Shown here piece by piece: positions 1 to 5,495 of a stretch of 7,131 nt of DNA (positions are counted from its first letter, which is position 1; each line of letters begins with the position of its first letter). A program made the position numbers and the translations under genes. The notes below the pieces were generated by a model. It was given only the letters and a program-made list of their open reading frames with translations, was not told where the DNA came from and did no database searches. This stretch comes from Candidatus Berkelbacteria bacterium (GTDB lineage Bacteria > Patescibacteriota > UBA1384 > VFKW01). The DNA lies in the NCBI GenBank assembly GCA_009885355.1, contig VFKW01000188.1, positions 1 through 7,131 of the forward strand. The letters are read 5' to 3'.

Positions 1-5
1 ATTGT

Positions 6-38
6 TCGAGCCCTGCCTACCGGCTGGCAGGTTGTCGA
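6..38. repeat. Imperfect inverted repeat related to the 1434-1453 palindrome
   Basis: CCTGCC and GGCAGG (12-17 and 26-31) form a hairpin around TACCGGCT, and TCGA on each outer side can extend the stem. The core is a diverged version of the perfect palindrome at 1434-1453. It is followed at a distance by TTAGTTTTTA, but not by an immediate T-run, so a terminator role for a gene to the left is only possible. Positions 1-200 contain no convincing gene. Confidence 0.5.
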
Positions 39-97
39 GAACTACTTAGTTTTTACTTCTTGACTCTCCACTAGCCAGCGGATCACTCGAAGAATAA

Positions 98-159
98 TAT
101 AATTTTTCGATGTCCTCTAGTAAATACTTGCTTTTCAAATCAAATTGACCTAATATGAT
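98..159 (+). promoter_or_regulatory. Candidate promoter region for the secreted-protein gene at 213
   Basis: Two -10-like hexamers are present: TATAAT at 98-103 and TATGAT at 154-159. Neither has a good -35 at 16-18 bp. TTGACT at 60-65 is too far from the first, and TTGCTT at 128-133 is 20 bp from the second. The second would place the transcript start near 166. The choice cannot be settled by eye. Confidence 0.3.
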
Positions 160-167
160 TTTAATAG

Positions 168-185
168 CTAGCGATCGATCGTTAG
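168..185. promoter_or_regulatory. 18-bp near-perfect palindrome in the leader of the 213 gene
   Basis: The sequence is CTAGCGATCGATCGTTAG. It is symmetric about 176/177 except for one mismatched pair (171/182). It lies between the candidate -10 at 154-159 and the ribosome-binding site at 201-206, where an operator could act. The protein that might bind is unknown. The symmetry is seen; the operator role is inferred. Confidence 0.35.
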
Positions 186-212
186 TAATCTTTGCGCCGT
201 GGAGGGAAAGTT

Positions 213-503
213 ATGCGTTTGTCGTTGGTAGTCTTTGTAATTCTCATCTTGGCAGTAGCTTCTACATGTACCGCCGCCACAATCAAATTATCTCCAGCCG
301 GGCCAAAGAATGGTCCAAAACCAAAGGATCCCCAGCCAAATATGCCGCCATTAATTATGGCCATGATCTTGCCTGAATCAGATCTGCTCCGACGCCTTCG
401 GTATCTACTCGATCAATCATCGGAAAAACAAAAACCGGATACCGGTTCCAAACCAAATAATCGCGGTAAAACCCGCCCATCAAAACAACCTTGGAACTGG
501 TAG
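213..503 (+). CDS. Small secreted proline/lysine-rich protein, unknown function
   Basis: I do not recognise a family. The 96-residue product begins with a clear signal peptide: MRL, a hydrophobic stretch over residues 3-16 (LSLVVFVILILAVA), then STCTAA with a plausible cut near residues 21-22. The mature part is about 75 residues long, basic and rich in Pro, Lys and Asn (GPKNGPKPKDPQPNMPP), with one short amphipathic helix around residues 58-73 (LPESDLLRRLRYLLDQ) and a Trp-containing C-terminus. A Cys at residue 20 does not sit in a proper lipobox. The frame stays open back to a TTG at 192. The start at ATG 213 is chosen because GGAGGG at 201-206 has ideal 6-nt spacing and because the signal peptide begins exactly there. 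The gene stands alone with its own terminator. It is probably a real exported protein. Confidence 0.75.
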   Translation: MRLSLVVFVILILAVASTCTAATIKLSPAGPKNGPKPKDPQPNMPPLIMAMILPESDLLRRLRYLLDQSSEKQKPDTGSKPNNRGKTRPSKQPWNW

Positions 504-529
504 TTCCCACTCTCATTTCTCCAAGATCG

Positions 530-554
530 CCCCGCGCCACGCGGGGTTTTATTT
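530..554 (+). terminator. Intrinsic terminator of the secreted-protein gene
   Basis: The stem is CCCCGCG (530-536) paired with CGCGGGG (540-546), with loop CCA and TTTTATTT directly after. It lies 27 nt past the stop codon. It has no A-run on the left side, so it works on the + strand only. Confidence 0.92.
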
Positions 555-570
555 AATAAACGCCAGTGTC

Positions 571-599
571 TTTACTTTCCCTTAAATAATTTATATAAT
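571..599 (+). promoter_or_regulatory. Promoter of the B12-fold-like gene
   Basis: A perfect -10 TATAAT (594-599) lies 17 bp after TTTACT (571-576), which matches the -35 consensus at four of six positions. Transcription would start near 606, giving a leader of about 40 nt with a strong ribosome-binding site. Confidence 0.65.
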
Positions 600-644
600 G
601 ATTTCACGAGCTTTGTATTTTTACAGTTGGAGGAGGCGGCAAGG

Positions 645-1307
645 ATGAGTAGAGAGATGGTTGTTGGATTAGAAGAGTTTATTAAATGGATTGTAGGATT
701 CGGAAAAGAGAATGGCAATCCGGCAAGTGAGCTAAAAGAGGTAAGGATCAGGGTTCAGGACTTGCTTGCCAATGACATGACGGCAGACGAAATAATCATC
801 GGAATTGAAGTATCACTCGCATCTGGTGCTATTCCTGAGAACCAGAATCTAGGCTTGAGATCGGCGCTTGAAGACACATTCCTGGCTCTTTGCGAAACAG
901 TATCGAAGAAGAATGACATTAAAATTGCCATTGCCGGCAAAGTCGATCTTGTTAATGAATTGGCTGTTACCAAGCTTCAGTTGGCTGGATATCATGTTAT
1001 TCGGCTTTCTGGGAAAAGAGTTAGTCCTGTGGATTATGTCAGTAGGCTGATTGATATAAAGTCACATGCTCTCTTTATTTATAGCGACGACTTCGTCATT
1101 TCGGCAAGCTCAAGAGCTGAAGACGAAACTCCCAAAGAAGAAGGCATGGAAAGTCTTGGGGAAATGCTACAGATTCTGAAGCAACACAGCAAGGATATTA
1201 AAGTCTTTGTTGTCAGTGATCTTAGTCACTATGACTTTCCGTTCGCCGGAGTTATCCAGGATCCTCTTGGGGTGGTCCAATCAATTGAATCATGTTCAGT
1301 GATCTGA
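645..1307 (+). CDS. Soluble protein with a degenerate cobalamin-binding-like fold
   Basis: The product is 220 residues with no signal peptide or membrane segment. Residues 1-85 are helical (for example VRIRVQDLLANDMTADEIIIGIEVSL) and recall the helical cap in front of corrinoid-binding domains. Residues 92-212 alternate strands and helices: KIAIAG (93-98), helix 101-114, HVIRLSG (117-123), SPVDYVSRLID (127-137), ALFIYSD (142-148), a helix near 168-182, and KVFVVSD (186-192). The run 'AGYHVIRLSGKRVSPVDYV' has the rhythm of the B12-binding family ('aGfeViDlGvdvpae.fv'). The position of the DxHxxG cobalamin-ligand motif reads KVDLVNEL, so the histidine is absent and cobalamin binding by that route is unlikely. 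The frame opens at TTG 627, but that codon lies next to the GGAGGAGG ribosome-binding site (629-636). ATG 645, eight bases after it, is the better start. A response-regulator-like or other flavodoxin-like fold is the alternative. The gene is certain; the fold is a by-eye judgement. Confidence 0.8.
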   Translation: MSREMVVGLEEFIKWIVGFGKENGNPASELKEVRIRVQDLLANDMTADEIIIGIEVSLASGAIPENQNLGLRSALEDTFLALCETVSKKNDIKIAIAGKVDLVNELAVTKLQLAGYHVIRLSGKRVSPVDYVSRLIDIKSHALFIYSDDFVISASSRAEDETPKEEGMESLGEMLQILKQHSKDIKVFVVSDLSHYDFPFAGVIQDPLGVVQSIESCSVI

Positions 1308-1316
1308 TAGTTCAAC

Positions 1317-1345
1317 GCCGGGCACCGATCGCCCGGCTTTTTTAT
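1317..1345 (+). terminator. Intrinsic terminator of the B12-fold-like gene
   Basis: GCCGGGC (1317-1323) pairs with GCCCGGC (1331-1337) around the loop ACCGATC. TTTTTT (1338-1343) follows directly, then ATTTTA. It begins 10 nt after the stop codon. Confidence 0.94.
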
Positions 1346-1360
1346 TTTACATTATGGGTA

Positions 1361-1389
1361 ATATTCCGCAGTTTGCTGCGTGCGAATAT
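1361..1389. repeat. Bulged hairpin in the non-coding gap
   Basis: ATATTC-CGCAG (1361-1371) pairs with CTGCG (1376-1380) and GAATAT (1384-1389). TTTG forms the loop and TGC a bulge. It lies just left of the larger repeat and may be part of it. There is no T-run, so it is not a standard terminator. Confidence 0.45.
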
Positions 1390-1400
1390 CCCCCTCCAGT

Positions 1401-1560
1401 TGTCATTCCGGTCGGGAAGGGTTCCCAGAACCGCCTGCCTGCCGGCAGGCAGGGAATCCAGGAAACTTTACAAATGGATCCCGGATATTCTCTCCATTTG
1501 TCGAGATAAACTTATGCACCCGCTTCCGGGATGACGATATGGGGCATAATACTCCGTCAG
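1401..1560. repeat. MITE-like non-coding repeat with terminal inverted repeats
   Basis: GTCATTCCGG (1402-1411) and CCGGGATGAC (1526-1535) are inverted ends with one mismatch. Inside are the 20-bp palindrome at 1434-1453 and a perfect 9-bp inverted repeat, ACAAATGGA (1470-1478) with TCCATTTGT (1493-1501). The tail from CACCCGCTTC (1517) to TCAG (1560) is homologous to 3320-3362. Ends of the type GTCATTCCGG...CCGGGATGAC are common in dispersed bacterial repeats. No transposase is present, so any movement would need a partner elsewhere. Two open frames crossing it look like chance reading of repeat DNA. With the flanking sequence this accounts for the gene-free stretch 1346-1658. Confidence 0.7.
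1434..1453. repeat. Perfect 20-bp GC-rich palindrome
   Basis: CCTGCCTGCC is followed at once by its exact reverse complement GGCAGGCAGG. It is far more GC-rich than its surroundings. A diverged relative is at 12-31. I recall such palindromes as abundant in Parcubacteria-type genomes, but cannot count copies here. Confidence 0.8.
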
Positions 1561-1591
1561 CTCAATGCGGGGTAGTGTATTTGAATAAATA

Positions 1592-1600
1592 TGGTATGAT
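1592..1600 (+). promoter_or_regulatory. Extended -10 promoter for the 536-residue membrane protein
   Basis: TGGTATGAT combines the TGn extension with a -10 hexamer that matches TATAAT at five of six positions. The region 17 bp upstream (around 1572-1577) has no -35 resemblance, which extended -10 promoters can tolerate. Transcription would start near 1607, about 50 nt before the start codon. Confidence 0.5.
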
Positions 1601-1658
1601 AAATACATCAAGTATCCTCGATTAAAGAAAAGCGACTCAAAATCAAGAAAGGACTGAT

Positions 1659-3269
1659 TTGTCAGGAACAGTACACCTCTCATCCGACAAAACTTTTCTC
1701 GAGCTTTCGCCCGAGATCATTTCAATGATCGAAAAGATCGATGCCGAACTTTCCTTGGTAGTAAATGAGGAAGCTCCAAAAATTCATATCGAAATGAGTA
1801 CCGGCAAAGCCGCCTTTTTTTATGAAAAAATCAGAAATACTATCGGTTATCAGGAAGAGCAAATGCTTCGCCGTCTTGCCATCACCAGAATTCTCACCAG
1901 GCGTTGCAAATTTGACAAAGACGAGCAAAGTATCGTGTCTGGTCTTATTTGGGAACTCATTCAATCTGGATATTTGAAAAATGACGAAGTTCCCCAGGAC
2001 AAAGTGCCAGAGCTTATAAATTGTCTAAAAAAATATTCAGTCATCGACAAAGATTTCCCGTCCGAGTGGTGCGAATATTTCTTTGGTTTTCTTGGCAATG
2101 AAATCGAAGTCATATTGAGCAACCACAGAAAAAATGAATATATAATTAAAGCTTTACATCAGATTATTCTTAGAAATCTTTTTTCAAATCATGTTGACAA
2201 ATCAGACTATCAGAAAATAAGTGATAGTTTATATTATTCACTTTTACAATCATATTTAAAATTGGACAAATCCGCCATCCGCTTTGAAGCACTAGAATAC
2301 AAAATACCAAATTGGACGAAAATCGAAAGTCAAAATGTTAAAAAACACATCGCTGAGCTCAAAAAAATCGCAGAAGAGGTCGAAGAATGTTTGTTGTTTA
2401 TTCCAAATACCAAAATTCCAAAAATCACCAAACGATACTACCCTTTATATATCATCCTGCAAGATCTGGCCAATAACCAGCCAAAACGTCTATCGGAAAT
2501 TCTGTCTTCCAAGCAAAAACTCACAGTTGCGATAAATCAAATTACGTCCCAATATTTTTCAAGAACAATCGCCAAATTAAACAGTAGCATCCTAAAAGCG
2601 GTTATATTTATTTTGACAACAAAAGTCGTCCTGGCTCTTATTTTTGAAATTCCCTATGATCGATATTTTCACGGCGCGATTCATTATCAACCTTTGCTTA
2701 TAAATATCATTTTCCCGCCTATTCTTATGTATATATCCGTGTCGAGTATCACTGTGCCGGGCGCCGAAAATAGTAAAAAAATTGTCGATATGGCGAAGCG
2801 TTTTATCTTCAATTTACCGCTGGACGATAATGAAAAAAAGAAATATGAATTCACTATTCGTCGCACTGGTATGCTCGATAATTTATTAAATATATTCTAT
2901 ATTTTGACCGTTATTCTCACAGTTTATGGCCTTGTTTCGCTTTTGAGATTTTTAGGTTTTAGTCTTGTCAGCGGCCTTCTATTCTTTTTCTTTTTATCTG
3001 CCGTCAGTTTCCTTGCTTTTCGCATACGAAAAAGCGCCACCGGTCTGATGGTCGCCGGTGAAAAAGAAAATGCCTTAGTTACCTTGCTTGATTTTTTGCT
3101 TTTACCATTTCTAAAAATCGGCGCTTGGTTTTCCAAAAAATTCGAAAAAGCTAACTTCCTCGTACTTATTTTTGACTTTATTTTGGAAGCCCCGTTTAAA
3201 ACCGTATTAGAAGGTATCGAGCATTGGTTCGCCTTCATGAAAGAAAAAAAAGACGAAATCCTCTCATAA
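1659..3269 (+). CDS. Large membrane protein of unknown function, CPR-type
   Basis: The product is 536 residues with two parts. Residues 1-305 are soluble and helical, with no signal peptide. They include a charged stretch 'AAFFYEKIRNTIGYQEEQMLRR' (51-72) and a Lys/Glu-rich helix (226-244). Residues 306-536 hold about five or six hydrophobic segments, roughly 311-330, 343-365, 407-430, 431-455, 471-492 and possibly 499-511. The end is the amphipathic 'APFKTVLEGIEHWFAFMKEK'. No catalytic motif is visible. The N-terminal part probably sits in the cytoplasm, anchored by the C-terminal half. I have the impression of a family restricted to CPR bacteria, but cannot verify it. The start is TTG 1659, because AGAAAGGA (1646-1653) lies 5 nt before it; the next in-frame ATG is at about residue 23. 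It appears to be transcribed alone. A transporter or envelope-organising role is possible but unsupported. Confidence 0.85.
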   Translation: MSGTVHLSSDKTFLELSPEIISMIEKIDAELSLVVNEEAPKIHIEMSTGKAAFFYEKIRNTIGYQEEQMLRRLAITRILTRRCKFDKDEQSIVSGLIWELIQSGYLKNDEVPQDKVPELINCLKKYSVIDKDFPSEWCEYFFGFLGNEIEVILSNHRKNEYIIKALHQIILRNLFSNHVDKSDYQKISDSLYYSLLQSYLKLDKSAIRFEALEYKIPNWTKIESQNVKKHIAELKKIAEEVEECLLFIPNTKIPKITKRYYPLYIILQDLANNQPKRLSEILSSKQKLTVAINQITSQYFSRTIAKLNSSILKAVIFILTTKVVLALIFEIPYDRYFHGAIHYQPLLINIIFPPILMYISVSSITVPGAENSKKIVDMAKRFIFNLPLDDNEKKKYEFTIRRTGMLDNLLNIFYILTVILTVYGLVSLLRFLGFSLVSGLLFFFFLSAVSFLAFRIRKSATGLMVAGEKENALVTLLDFLLLPFLKIGAWFSKKFEKANFLVLIFDFILEAPFKTVLEGIEHWFAFMKEKKDEILS

Positions 3270-3290
3270 TTTAAACTCTCTGATCTCCTC

Positions 3291-3339
3291 AAAAAAAACG
3301 TCATCCATGAAGCTGGTGTCACCCGCTTCATGGATGACG
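3291..3339 (-). terminator. Long perfect hairpin with a T-run on the - strand
   Basis: CGTCATCCATGAAGC (3299-3313) and GCTTCATGGATGACG (3325-3339) pair perfectly over 15 bp. The loop itself contains the palindrome GGTGTCACC. On the - strand the stem runs straight into eight Ts (A-run at 3291-3298), the layout of a strong intrinsic terminator. No - strand gene lies nearby to the right, so it would stop antisense reading into the 1659-3269 gene. On the + strand no T-run follows. The right arm is also part of the repeat tail shared with 1517-1560, so it may simply be repeat DNA. Confidence 0.7.
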
Positions 3340-3362
3340 ATAGGGCTTGATACCTCGCTCAG
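3320..3362. repeat. Second copy of the repeat tail found at 1517-1560
   Basis: CACCCGCTTC (3320-3329) followed by GGATGACGATA (3332-3342) matches 1517-1526 and 1529-1539, with only the two bases between them different. The similarity continues more weakly through GGGC, ATAC and TCAG. The left part differs: here it is the perfect 15-bp hairpin, not the longer body with the 20-bp palindrome. Confidence 0.65.
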
Positions 3363-3369
3363 GGTCTTT

Positions 3370-3393
3370 TCGCTGAATTCCAGAATTCAGCGA
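3370..3393. repeat. Perfect 11-bp inverted repeat upstream of the four-gene operon
   Basis: TCGCTGAATTC (3370-3380) and GAATTCAGCGA (3383-3393) are exact reverse complements separated by CA. It could form a tight hairpin or act as a dyad binding site near the operon promoter. The following bases (TGTTTCACC) are not a T-run, so termination of the 1659-3269 transcript here is doubtful. Confidence 0.6.
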
Positions 3394-3415
3394 TGTTTCA
3401 CCTCGCCCTTTCTAG

Positions 3416-3453
3416 TATAAAAATTTCCAAAAAAACATAATACATAATATAAT
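3416..3453 (+). promoter_or_regulatory. Candidate promoter(s) of the four-gene operon
   Basis: TATAAT (3448-3453) is a perfect -10, with the weak -35 TTCCAA (3425-3430) 17 bp before it. That would give an unusually short leader of about 11 nt. TATAAA (3416-3421) is an alternative -10 with a more normal leader but no good -35. Confidence 0.4.
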
Positions 3454-3470
3454 AAAATCGAAAGGATCTT

Positions 3471-3974
3471 ATGCCAAATGTTGAAATCGAACTCAAATAC
3501 TCAATCAGCGACCGAAAAGTCTTTGAAGATCGCTTAGAAAAATTAGATGCCAAATTTATCAAAGAATATTTTATGAGTGACACTTATTATATAATGCCAG
3601 AAAATATATATTTTCGAGTCAGACAAAAAGCTGATATTTATGAACTCAACTATCATGAAGTAGCGTCGGAAGCTCATACAAATGAATGGGAAACGAAAAT
3701 TGGTGATCCAAAAATGATGAATGAAATCATCCAAAAATTAGGTTTTCAAATTGATGTCGTTGTAGCTAAAAATCGAGCCGTTTATAAATACAAAAATTCC
3801 GAGGTGGTCATCGATGATGTCAAAAATTTAGGAATTTTTCTAGAGATCGAATCCCCAAATCTTGAAGAATTGCAAGTAATTGAGTCTGAGCTTGGTTTAA
3901 CAAAAAAAGATCAAATCACCGGTAAGTCATATTCAGACTTATTTCGAGAAAGGAACCCCCATGGCCGAAATTAA
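3471..3974 (+). CDS. CYTH domain (triphosphate tunnel metalloenzyme), CyaB-like
   Basis: The product is 167 residues, the usual size for a stand-alone CYTH protein. The family signature ExExK is at E5, E7 and K9 (VEIELKY). The other charged tunnel positions follow in order: DTYY (37-40), FRVRQ with R49 and R51, E74 (EWETK), K100 and R102 (AKNRAVY), DD (115-116) and FLEIE (123-127). It ends with the common 'GKSYSDLF' helix. CYTH enzymes use Mg2+ or Mn2+ to act on triphosphates; members include class IV adenylate cyclases, thiamine triphosphatases and tripolyphosphatases. The exact substrate cannot be read from sequence. One oddity is that the mid-barrel strand usually ending in Lys reads YELNYHE. 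AAAGGA (3461-3466) precedes the ATG by 4 nt. It is the first gene of the operon and overlaps the next gene by 14 nt. Confidence 0.88.
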   Translation: MPNVEIELKYSISDRKVFEDRLEKLDAKFIKEYFMSDTYYIMPENIYFRVRQKADIYELNYHEVASEAHTNEWETKIGDPKMMNEIIQKLGFQIDVVVAKNRAVYKYKNSEVVIDDVKNLGIFLEIESPNLEELQVIESELGLTKKDQITGKSYSDLFRERNPHGRN

Positions 3975-4545
3975 AATCTTAGTCGAAGGTTACGCCGATC
4001 GCCAAAAACAAACTGCCTCGTCAACTGTCATTTTTATTCAAGACGAAGATGTGAAAATCATCGTCGATCCGGGCATCGACCGTCCCCGTTTGCTTGCGGC
4101 TTTTTACCAGAATAATATTGATTTTGGTGATATAAATTATGTATTTTTAACACATTATCATCCGGATCATATATTGCTGGCTGGATTATTTACAAGTGCA
4201 AAAATTATCGATGGCCATGAAATGAGCGATTTTTTAGGTAATTATCAAGAATCAGAAAAAATTATTCCCGGCACATCAACTCAAATCATATATACGCCTG
4301 GCCACGATGCCCAGCATTATTCACTGCTTGTAATAGATGAGATAATGGGCAAAACCATCATCGCTGGCGATGCAATTTGGTGGTGGGACGATGAAAGAGT
4401 CTTAACTGATTTCCAAAGTCTCATCCAAAGAGTTGATCAATATGTCAAAGATCAATGTATTATACAAAAAAGCCGCCAGAATATTTTAGATCAAGCAAAC
4501 TATATTATTCCTGGTCACGGTAAGCTTTTTGAGGTGAGTAAATGA
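3961..4545 (+). CDS. MBL-fold metallo-hydrolase
   Basis: The product is 194 residues with a complete single-domain metallo-beta-lactamase fold. The metal ligands are all present: HYHPDH (H65, H67, D69, H70), H115 in TPGHD, D137 in AGDAIWWWDD, and H186 in PGHG. The earlier DPG (36-38) closes the second strand. No signal peptide is present, so it is cytoplasmic. The family binds two Zn, Fe or Mn ions and hydrolyses varied substrates, including thioesters, phosphodiesters and nucleic acids. The short length and 'TPGHDAQHYSLLV' recall MBLAC1-like proteins, but the substrate is not predictable. The ATG is supported by AAAGGA (3949-3954) with 6-nt spacing, inside the end of the CYTH gene. The stop overlaps the next start as ATGA, so translation is probably coupled on both sides. 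Confidence 0.9.
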   Translation: MAEIKILVEGYADRQKQTASSTVIFIQDEDVKIIVDPGIDRPRLLAAFYQNNIDFGDINYVFLTHYHPDHILLAGLFTSAKIIDGHEMSDFLGNYQESEKIIPGTSTQIIYTPGHDAQHYSLLVIDEIMGKTIIAGDAIWWWDDERVLTDFQSLIQRVDQYVKDQCIIQKSRQNILDQANYIIPGHGKLFEVSK

Positions 4546-5495
4546 GTATTTTTTCGGTATTTATAACAATTTTTGGTCTGTGTCTTTTTGAAACAATCAG
4601 TAGCATCGACAATGCTATCATAAATGCCGAGGTTCTAACTACGATGCAAGCCAAAGCACGTAAGTGGTTTTTGACTTGGGGATTATTTATTGCTGTTTTT
4701 TTAATTCGAGGGCTTTTGCCTTGGATTATCATTTGGGCTTTTAGTCCGTCTCTGGGCCCAATCGGAGCCTTGACTGCCACTTTTTCCGGCGATGAACTAG
4801 TCAAAACAACGATTGAAAAATCCGCCCCGATTTTGCTCACTGCCGGCGGTACATTTTTAGTTTTTCTCTTCCTTCATTGGCTATTTTTAGAAGAAAAACA
4901 TTTCGGCTTGCCGCGCACTGAGAAATTCTTTCTGAGCAAGGGAGTTTGGTTTTATGCTATTGTTTCAATTTTATTAACAATTTTAGTTTGGAAAGCATTA
5001 AAAATCAGTGATATGATGGCCTTTGGAGCTGTTATCGGCTCAACTGTTTTCTTTATCACTCATGGTTTCAAACAAAATGCCGAACAAGACGAACAAAAAT
5101 TAATGCAAAAAACCGGCCTTTCTGATCTGAGCAAGCTGTTTTATTTAGAAATAATCGATGCTACTTTTTCCATCGACGGCGTCCTGGGCGCCTTTGCTTT
5201 TACCCTTTCAGTCCCATTGATCTTGATTGGAAATGGTCTTGGTGCGATAGTTATTCGTCAATTAACTATCGGTAACATCGAAAAAATTAAAAAATATTGT
5301 TATCTAAAAAATGGCGCCATGTATTCAATCCTATTTTTAGGCGGCATTATGATTTTGGATGGTTTTGGTGTAAATATTCCAAGCTATGCCTCACCTGTTA
5401 TTACTACTCTGATTGTTGGCATCTTTTTTCTTAAGTCGCATCGTGAAATAGGAGTAAAAAATGAAAAAAATAATTTACAACAAGCTAATTCGTGA
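4542..5495 (+). CDS. TerC/DUF475-family integral membrane protein
   Basis: The product is 317 residues with about eight or nine hydrophobic segments. It carries the family's two acidic membrane motifs: 'ETISSIDNAIINAE' (E17, D23, N24) near the N-terminus and 'EIIDATFSIDGVLGAFA' (E203, D206, D212) in the second half. A cytoplasmic charged loop lies around 174-198. This paired arrangement is typical of DUF475, a branch of the TerC superfamily. TerC-like proteins are linked to tellurite resistance and, in better-studied Bacillus members, to export of manganese during or after protein secretion. The acidic residues are probable metal ligands. Metal export is therefore likely, with the specific ion inferred rather than shown. 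The start follows GAGGTGA (4531-4537) and shares ATGA with the MBL gene. The last 35 nt overlap the next gene, which gives a polar C-terminal tail (NEKNNLQQANS). Confidence 0.9.
   Translation: MSIFSVFITIFGLCLFETISSIDNAIINAEVLTTMQAKARKWFLTWGLFIAVFLIRGLLPWIIIWAFSPSLGPIGALTATFSGDELVKTTIEKSAPILLTAGGTFLVFLFLHWLFLEEKHFGLPRTEKFFLSKGVWFYAIVSILLTILVWKALKISDMMAFGAVIGSTVFFITHGFKQNAEQDEQKLMQKTGLSDLSKLFYLEIIDATFSIDGVLGAFAFTLSVPLILIGNGLGAIVIRQLTIGNIEKIKKYCYLKNGAMYSILFLGGIMILDGFGVNIPSYASPVITTLIVGIFFLKSHREIGVKNEKNNLQQANS

Noticed and set aside
4..13. GTTCGAGCCC resembling a tRNA T-loop
   Set aside because: No matching T-stem, acceptor stem or CCA end follows. The bases belong to the imperfect inverted repeat at 6-38.
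155..376. 73-residue + strand frame overlapping the small secreted protein
   Set aside because: It has no ribosome-binding site, overlaps the promoter and palindrome, and the competing frame has a signal peptide and an ideal Shine-Dalgarno sequence.
1401..1560. Possible CRISPR-like repeat
   Set aside because: The repeats are inverted rather than regularly spaced direct repeats, no spacers are present and no cas gene is in the window.
1292..1625. Two + strand open frames of about 80 residues across the repeat element
   Set aside because: They run through the terminator and the palindromic repeat, read as compositionally odd peptides such as PACRQAG, and lack ribosome-binding sites. Such frames are typical artefacts of this repeat type.
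2924..3331. 135-residue open frame on the - strand
   Set aside because: It lies opposite the membrane-protein gene, is full of Lys/Arg/Ser as expected from reading hydrophobic codons backwards, runs across the 3299-3339 hairpin, and has no ribosome-binding site or family resemblance.
4505..4840. 111-residue - strand open frame opposite the TerC-like gene
   Set aside because: It overlaps a confidently identified gene and a translational coupling site, and shows no domain or ribosome-binding site.
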